Virus record (IMG/VR): IMGVR_UViG_3300033571_020726
Coordinates: 1-64,000 of that record
DNA length: 64,000 nt
Strand: one strand, 5' to 3'
Origin: a virus
The translations under genes and the position numbers were made by a program. Shown here piece after piece: positions 58,835 to 64,000 of this stretch (position 1 is the stretch's first letter; every line of letters starts with the position of its first letter). The notes under the pieces were generated by a model that worked only from the letters and a program-made list of their open reading frames with translations, ran no database searches and was not told the DNA's origin.

Positions 58835-58896
58835 TAAAAAATAAATGTAAAATTATAGTTTATAAATTATAATTTAATTAAAAATGGTTTTAAATT

Positions 58897-59472
58897 ATGA
58901 TTCTAGGATTAGATATATCATCAAGTATAATAGGGATTTCTTTATTTGAAGACAACGGTATTTTGTATAAATTAGATTATATAGATTTACGTAAAATCGA
59001 TAGCTTTTTTAAAAAAGCAGATTATGTTAGAGATAAATTTAAAAAAATATTTGAATCTTTAGATGATAAAATTAATTTAATTTCCATTGAAGAGTGTGCT
59101 CAATCATTTCGAAAAGGTTTTTCTTCTGCACAAACATTATCTACTTTAGCAAGATTTAATGGAGTTGTATCTCAGATCGCTTATGAGACATTCAAAGTCG
59201 AACCGTTATATTACAATGTCGTTTCATCACGCAAATCATTGGGTATAAAACTGGATAAGTCTGGTGATATTGATACTAAGGAACAAATTGTTGCCTGGGT
59301 TTCTTTAAATGAAGTTGATTTTAAATGGCCAAAAAGAAGATTAACAAAAGGTAAAAATGTTGGAACAGAAATTTATGAACAATATTGTTATGACATGGCA
59401 GATGCCTATGTTATTGGAAAAATAGCAGTAAAACAACATGCAAAAAACAATATCACTCAATCAAAAAATTGA
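58897..59472 (+). CDS. RuvC-like Holliday junction resolvase / RNase H-fold nuclease
   Basis: This 191-residue protein begins ILGLDISSSIIGISLFED, the first strand of the RuvC/RNase H fold with Asp6. Glu65 or Glu66 in LISIEECAQ and Asp166 and Asp169 in YDMADAYVIGK complete the acidic active site. The length fits RuvC. It would cut branched DNA formed in phage recombination or before packaging. It opens the replication-recombination block and overlaps the primase gene by 35 bases, suggesting coupled translation. AATGG (about 10 bases upstream) is a weak ribosome-binding site. Confidence 0.8.
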   Translation: MILGLDISSSIIGISLFEDNGILYKLDYIDLRKIDSFFKKADYVRDKFKKIFESLDDKINLISIEECAQSFRKGFSSAQTLSTLARFNGVVSQIAYETFKVEPLYYNVVSSRKSLGIKLDKSGDIDTKEQIVAWVSLNEVDFKWPKRRLTKGKNVGTEIYEQYCYDMADAYVIGKIAVKQHAKNNITQSKN

Positions 59473-60448
59473 TTTTATAAAAAGTGTAGTCGAAAATTAT
59501 AGACATTCAAATGGTAAAGAAGATATTGCTATTTGGTGCCCTTTTTGTCAAAATTCAAATAAAAATAAGTTGAAGATGGTTTTACAAATTGATAAAGGTA
59601 TTTATCACTGTTGGGTTTGTAATGCAAAAGGAAACAACATACCTTTTTTAATTAGAAAAATAAATCCTTCAAAATATGAAGAAAGTCAAAAATTTTTTAA
59701 TTCTTTTAAAAAAAAGGTAAATGAAGAATGGAATTTTATTTTAAATGGATTAAATGATTTTAATAATGAAGAAGAAGTAAATGAAAAAGTAGTATTACCT
59801 TCTGAATTTGAATTATGTGCATCATTATTTACAAATGAAAATATTAGAAATCCTGATGTTCGTGATGTTATGAATTATCTTCGAAAAAGAGGGTGTTCTG
59901 AACATAAAATGTGGATGTTACGATTTGGAGTATCTAAAAATGATTCATGGCGTAGAATGTTGATAATCCCTTCTTTTTGTAAAAATGGTGAATTAAATTA
60001 TTTTACTTGCAGAAAAATAGATGAATCAACTTTTTCATCTATAAAATATAAAAACTGTGAAATAGAGAAGAAAAAAATAGTATTTAATGAGATTTTAATT
60101 GATTGGAATTTACCTTTAACATTAGTAGAAGGTCCATTAGATTTGTTAAAAACAAATGATAATGCGACATGTTTATTAGGTAGTACTCTGCCAAAAGACA
60201 GTTTGTTATTTAAAAGAATCGTTGAAAATAAAACGCCTGTTATATTAGCATTAGATAATGATGCATATAAAAAGGCTTTAAAAATAGCTGAGGATCTGAT
60301 GGAATATGATGTATCAGTCAGTTTAATGGATACATCATCTGCAAAAGATGTAGGTGATATGACAGAAAAAATGTTCGAAGAGCATTACAAAAGAGCTTGT
60401 AAAATAGATCAAGATGATTTATTATTAAACAAAATACAAATAATTTAA
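59438..60448 (+). CDS. DNA primase with zinc finger and Toprim domain
   Basis: This 336-residue protein has an N-terminal zinc-finger: Cys34-Pro-Phe-Cys37 and Cys58-Trp-Val-Cys61, as in phage and bacterial primases that recognise the priming site. The Toprim core shows Glu231 in LTLVEGPLDLL and Asp273-Asn-Asp275 in VILALDNDA, the metal-binding set. It would make RNA primers for lagging-strand synthesis together with a helicase outside the window. The N-terminus overlaps the RuvC-like gene by 35 bases in another frame. A clear ribosome-binding site is missing, so coupling to the upstream gene is likely. Confidence 0.82.
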   Translation: MQKTISLNQKIDFIKSVVENYRHSNGKEDIAIWCPFCQNSNKNKLKMVLQIDKGIYHCWVCNAKGNNIPFLIRKINPSKYEESQKFFNSFKKKVNEEWNFILNGLNDFNNEEEVNEKVVLPSEFELCASLFTNENIRNPDVRDVMNYLRKRGCSEHKMWMLRFGVSKNDSWRRMLIIPSFCKNGELNYFTCRKIDESTFSSIKYKNCEIEKKKIVFNEILIDWNLPLTLVEGPLDLLKTNDNATCLLGSTLPKDSLLFKRIVENKTPVILALDNDAYKKALKIAEDLMEYDVSVSLMDTSSAKDVGDMTEKMFEEHYKRACKIDQDDLLLNKIQII

Positions 60449-60469
60449 AATATATTATGTGAGAAAAAC

Positions 60470-63400
60470 ATGACATTTAAATGCATTCATATTGCAGATA
60501 TTCATTTTAGAGGTCTACAAAGACACGAAGAATATAAAAATGTTTTTTCGAAATTTTTTGAAAAAGCAAAAGAATTAAAGCCTGATGTTATTTTTGTAGG
60601 TGGTGATATTGTTCATTCAAAAACGTCAGGCATTTCGCCTGAATTGATTGATACATTGAATTGGTGGTTTACAGGATTAGCATCAATTGCTCCTACGCAT
60701 ATTATTCTTGGAAATCATGATGGATTGATTCAAAATTTAAATAGATTAGATGCGATTACGCCTATTGTTGAAGCGTTAAATAACCCAGCATTATATTTGT
60801 ATAAAAAAAGTGGTGTATATCAAACAGGTGTACAAGGATTTAATTGGTGTGTATTTAGTTGCTTTGATCATGAAAATTGGTGTAATGTTTCACCTATAAA
60901 TGGTGATATAAACATCGCTACATTTCATGGAGCAGTTAAAGGATGTACAACAGATGTAAATTGGGAATTAGAGGGTGAAGTAGATTTAAATTTTTTCGAA
61001 AAATTTGATTTTGCATTTCTAGGTGATATTCATAAAATGCAATATTTAGATTTTGAACAAAAAATAGCATATTCAGGATCAACTATTCAACAAAATTTTG
61101 GTGAATCTGTTGATAAAGGATTTTTATTTTGGGAAATTGAATCAAAAAATAATTATAAATCAACTTTTTATACATTAGAAAATGAAAACAAATTTATTAC
61201 AGTAAATTGGAATCAAGATTTTAATAAAACAATTGAAGAAATTAATAAATTACCTAATTTTTCAAGATTTCGTATTAAATCAGAACAACAATTAGATAAA
61301 AATGATGTTAAATTATTACAAAATTTTCTTAAAGAAAATAAAAAAGCGTTAGAGGTTGTGTTTAAATATGAACATAACAAAAAAAATAATGATTGTATAG
61401 AAGATAAAAAAAAAAATTTTAATATATTAGATGATAATATTAGATTTAATATATTAAAATCATATTTTGATGAATCTGTAACAAATGAGCAAATTAATAA
61501 TATAAATAATATTTTTAAAAATGCGATTGACAGATTACAAGTTGATCAATATAGAAAATCAATATCATGGGAATTAAAAAATATTTCTTTCAATAATTTA
61601 TTTTGTTATGGCGAAAATAATTTCTTAAATTTTGAAAATATGAATGGAATAATTGGCGTTTTTGGTAAAAATGCATCAGGTAAATCATCAATACCTGGTT
61701 CTTTAATGTATTCATTATTTAATACAACTGACCGTGGTTCTATGAAAAATCTACATATTATGAATACACGAAAAGAAGATTGTAGTTCAAAGGTTGAAAT
61801 TTTGGTTAACAATCAAAAATATTTAATTGAAAGAAATACCAAAAAATCTTATACAAAAAAGAAAAATGAAGTAAATACATCAACAAATTTAAGTATTTTT
61901 AAAGTAAATGATAATGGTGTTTTAATAAATGAAACTGATGAACAGCGTCGTGAAACAGAAAAAATATTAAAAGATTTAATAGGTACATCAGAAGATTTTT
62001 TAATGACATCTTTTGCTTCTCAAGGCAATATTAATGCTTTTATTGGTGAAAAAAGTGCAAATAGAAAATATTTTTTATCTAAATTTATGAATCTAGATAT
62101 TTTTGAAGAGATTGGTAAATTAATTAAAGATGATTCAGCTGATTTAAAAGCAGAGTTAAAAGTTTTTAATCAAAAAAATTGGGTTGATTTAATTAATAAA
62201 TCAAATCATGAAATAAATGAAAATTTGATTAAAATATCTGAACTTGAAGCAAATTTACAAACTTTTAAACAAAAGCAATTGGATTTATCAATTGATTTAG
62301 AAAATATTAAAAGTAAGAATCATGATTTAAATAAAATAAAAGTGATTGAAGATGAAATTAAATTATTATCTATCAATATTGATAAAGAAAATAAAAATTT
62401 AGTAAAAATTGATACAGATTGTGAACAAATTCAACAAAAAATAGAAAAATTTGATGTATTAAAATCACAAATAGATTTGAATCAATTGAAAAAAGACAAA
62501 GAAAGATTAATAAATTTAAAATCACAACTGACGATAAATATTTCGCAAATAGATAATTTAAAATCTGATATTGAAAAAAGAAAAAATGCTCATAAATTAT
62601 TATCAAGTGTACCATGTGGTGACAGTTTTCCTTCATGCAGATTTATAAAAAATGCATATGAAGATTTTAAAAATATTTCTGACAATGAGGATTCATTAAA
62701 AAATCTTGAGAAATCTATTATTGAATTGAAAAATATTGTAACAGAACTTGAACGTGAACAAATTCAACAAAAAATAGAAAAATTTGAAGAATTTTCAATT
62801 AAAAATGAACAAAATGTCTTTCAATTATCAGTATTATTAGAAAATAAAGATTCAATAACACAAAAAATATCTGAGCTGCTGAATCGGTTTAATGATCTAA
62901 ATAATAAGTTACAACATATGACGCAGTTAATTGACAAAAATGATGCTAACATTATAAAAGAATATCAAACAGAGTTAGAATCTATTAAAAATAAAATACA
63001 AATGACTGATATCTCTATTGTAAAATATATGGGTAATAATCAGTATTTATCACAAATGATTGAAAAATATAGGGTTGAAGAGATTCAATATAACGATTTA
63101 TTAAGTCAATGGAGATTATATGAATTATTGTTAAATGCTGTTTCAAAAAAGGGTTTACCATCAAAATTACTTAAAGAAATGTTACCTTCATTAAATAATG
63201 AAATCAAAGAAATCCTAACAGATGTTGTTGAATTTTCTGTTGATATAGAAATAGATGATGATGATCTTGAAATTTATATCAATTATAATGGAGATAAAAG
63301 AATCATAGAAACAGCGTCTGGAATGGAAAAAATGATTACATCAATGGCAATTCGAGTTGCTTTAACAAATATTAGCAATTTACCTAAATCTAATATTTTT

Positions 63401-63589
63401 ATAATAGATGAAGGTTTTGGAGCATTGGATGATACAAATATTATATCTTGTATAAAATTATTAAATAACTTTAAAAAGTTTTTTAAAACAATATTAATCA
63501 TATCACATATTGATATTATTAAAGATGTTGTAGATAATAACTTATGTATTGAAAATGAGGGTTTAGATTCTTATGTTAGATTTGAATAA
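60470..63589 (+). CDS. 47-46: Fused Mre11-Rad50-type nuclease/ATPase (gp47-gp46 fusion)
   Basis: This 1039-residue protein joins two proteins that are separate in T4. Residues 1 to about 365 are a calcineurin-like nuclease: Asp10 and His12 (ADIH), Asp46 (GGDIVH), Asn82-His83-Asp84 (GNHD), FHGAVKG and GDIHKMQ. Then comes an SMC-type ATPase: Walker A GVFGKNASGKSS (396-407), a coiled coil, a hook Cys716...Cys723 (CGDSFPSC), signature SGMEKM (950-955) and Walker B with Asp980-Glu981 (FIIDEGFGALD). The complex resects DNA ends for recombination-driven replication. Odd points are the fusion itself, a hook spaced C-x6-C instead of C-x2-C, an A11 tract at 61406-61416, and a 34-base repeat on both coiled-coil arms. 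Confidence 0.88.
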   Translation: MTFKCIHIADIHFRGLQRHEEYKNVFSKFFEKAKELKPDVIFVGGDIVHSKTSGISPELIDTLNWWFTGLASIAPTHIILGNHDGLIQNLNRLDAITPIVEALNNPALYLYKKSGVYQTGVQGFNWCVFSCFDHENWCNVSPINGDINIATFHGAVKGCTTDVNWELEGEVDLNFFEKFDFAFLGDIHKMQYLDFEQKIAYSGSTIQQNFGESVDKGFLFWEIESKNNYKSTFYTLENENKFITVNWNQDFNKTIEEINKLPNFSRFRIKSEQQLDKNDVKLLQNFLKENKKALEVVFKYEHNKKNNDCIEDKKKNFNILDDNIRFNILKSYFDESVTNEQINNINNIFKNAIDRLQVDQYRKSISWELKNISFNNLFCYGENNFLNFENMNGIIGVFGKNASGKSSIPGSLMYSLFNTTDRGSMKNLHIMNTRKEDCSSKVEILVNNQKYLIERNTKKSYTKKKNEVNTSTNLSIFKVNDNGVLINETDEQRRETEKILKDLIGTSEDFLMTSFASQGNINAFIGEKSANRKYFLSKFMNLDIFEEIGKLIKDDSADLKAELKVFNQKNWVDLINKSNHEINENLIKISELEANLQTFKQKQLDLSIDLENIKSKNHDLNKIKVIEDEIKLLSINIDKENKNLVKIDTDCEQIQQKIEKFDVLKSQIDLNQLKKDKERLINLKSQLTINISQIDNLKSDIEKRKNAHKLLSSVPCGDSFPSCRFIKNAYEDFKNISDNEDSLKNLEKSIIELKNIVTELEREQIQQKIEKFEEFSIKNEQNVFQLSVLLENKDSITQKISELLNRFNDLNNKLQHMTQLIDKNDANIIKEYQTELESIKNKIQMTDISIVKYMGNNQYLSQMIEKYRVEEIQYNDLLSQWRLYELLLNAVSKKGLPSKLLKEMLPSLNNEIKEILTDVVEFSVDIEIDDDDLEIYINYNGDKRIIETASGMEKMITSMAIRVALTNISNLPKSNIFIIDEGFGALDDTNIISCIKLLNNFKKFFKTILIISHIDIIKDVVDNNLCIENEGLDSYVRFE
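61406..61416 (+). other. A11 homopolymer tract inside the nuclease-ATPase fusion gene
   Basis: Eleven consecutive A residues encode Lys313-Lys-Lys-Asn316, after the nuclease core and before the ATPase. It is the longest homopolymer I noticed inside a gene here. Slippage by one base in either direction reaches a stop within a few codons (TAA directly after one added A; TAG after one lost A), giving a nuclease-only product of about 317-319 residues. Confidence 0.5.
62421..62454 (+). repeat. 34-base exact direct repeat, copy 1 (coiled coil before hook)
   Basis: These 34 bases are identical to 62754-62787, 333 bases (111 codons) downstream in the same frame. They encode EQIQQKIEKF at residues 652-661, on the coiled-coil arm before the Cys716-Cys723 hook. 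Confidence 0.9.
62754..62787 (+). repeat. 34-base exact direct repeat, copy 2 (coiled coil after hook)
   Basis: This copy encodes EQIQQKIEKF at residues 763-772, on the returning coiled-coil arm. The two copies lie almost symmetrically about the hook, and recombination between them would remove 111 codons without changing frame. Confidence 0.9.
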
Positions 63590-63797
63590 AAAATGGAATA
63601 AAATAGATAATAATTTTGAATCATTTGAAAATGATGAGATAAAAATAATTAAACCAATAAATGATGAAAAAATACCTATTGATTGTCCAAAGTGTAGTAA
63701 TTTATTTTCAGGATTAGAAGATGTACAAGCATTTAAAAGAAATGGTGTTTGCGAAAATTGTGAATTAATATATTGGGTTGAATTACACAATAAATAA
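63573..63797 (+). CDS. Small zinc-ribbon protein
   Basis: This 74-residue protein overlaps the end of the nuclease-ATPase gene by 17 bases in another frame. It has an acidic N-terminal half and then Cys-Pro-Lys-Cys (residues 38-41) and Cys-Glu-Asn-Cys (about 60-63), a C-x2-C...C-x2-C zinc ribbon. Such small ribbons bind nucleic acid or contact polymerase subunits. The overlap suggests coupled production with the recombination enzyme and perhaps a helper role in the same process, which is inference. No exact family is recognised. Confidence 0.65.
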   Translation: MLDLNKKWNKIDNNFESFENDEIKIIKPINDEKIPIDCPKCSNLFSGLEDVQAFKRNGVCENCELIYWVELHNK

Positions 63798-63837
63798 TAT
63801 TTAATATATAATAATAAAATATAAACAGGAACAAAAA

Positions 63838-64000
63838 TGAAAAGTATCTCAAATTCTCATGCTTTAGGACAATCACTTGACAATGTATTCCATAATACAT
63901 CTGATGGTTCTCGTAAGATTACACAAAAATTATCAGGAAATAATTTGACAATTACATTTCAAACAATTGCACAATTTGGTAGAGAAGTAGGATTACATCT
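63838..64000 (+). CDS. Start of an unidentified gene (partial at window end)
   Basis: An ATG at 63838, preceded by ACAGGA, opens a frame that stays open to the end of the window (54 full codons). The visible N-terminus reads MKSISNSHALGQSLDNVFHN and continues SDGSRKITQKLSGNNLTITF. It is soluble, without a membrane segment. I do not recognise it. Its place after the recombination block would allow either a replication or a structural role. Confidence 0.6.

Noticed and set aside
1-64000. Recoded stop codons, as in some jumbo phages
   Set aside because: TAA, TAG (for example at 51696) and TGA (at 19139) all end genes at sensible places, and no conserved domain is broken by an in-frame stop.
1-64000. 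tRNA genes or CRISPR-like arrays
   Set aside because: All gaps are shorter than 85 bases and AT-rich, with no cloverleaf-like GC-rich arms and no regularly spaced repeats.

Overview
The window reads as a stretch of a large, contractile-tailed (myovirus-type) bacteriophage genome of the T4 superfamily, probably a jumbo phage. It is extremely AT-rich (about 20-25% G+C by eye). Thirty-nine genes, two of them cut by the window edges, all lie on the + strand, with gaps under 85 bases and several overlaps. Stop codons are mostly TAA, with TAG and TGA also used as true stops, so the code looks standard. No tRNA, rRNA, CRISPR array, integrase, transposase or host-type metabolic gene was seen. The host cannot be read from the sequence. 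The base composition and lectin-like modules would suit a low-GC, possibly aquatic bacterium, but this is only an inference.

Layout. (1) 1-24538: a long tail-fibre/adhesin region. It holds two tandem fibre-like paralogues (332-3535), a 1690-residue fibre with a beta-helix-like section (3615-8687), three divergent copies of a large adhesin (9542-11836, 11899-14739, 15486-19139), and a run of shorter fibre and lectin proteins (19186-24538). (2) 24613-27026: a small non-structural cluster with a RecB/Cas4-type PD-(D/E)XK nuclease, a one-pass membrane protein, a gp55-like sigma factor and a small helical protein. (3) 27028-43432: baseplate and tail proteins, including a gp5-like hub protein, gp25, gp6, and a wedge-like protein with lectin domains. 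(4) 43444-58834: further large, Asn-rich virion proteins of the kind conserved in jumbo T4-like phages, mostly without a nameable domain. (5) 58897-64000: DNA replication and recombination, with a RuvC-like nuclease, a zinc-finger/Toprim primase, a single-chain fusion of the gp47 nuclease and gp46 ATPase (Mre11-Rad50 type), a small zinc-ribbon protein and the start of one more gene.

How they fit together. Regions 1, 3 and 4 build the host-binding end of the particle, region 2 probably turns on these late genes, and region 5 makes replication and recombination intermediates. Candidate promoter signals are a TATAATTAAA box 22-23 bases before three structural genes and two TATAAATA boxes resembling T4 late promoters.

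I found no convincing new defence or mobile system. The most unusual items are the nuclease-ATPase fusion with an exact 34-base repeat on both sides of its hook, a GC-rich perfect hairpin inside an adhesin gene, the recurring promoter-like box, and the reuse of one beta-sandwich module through many fibre genes.
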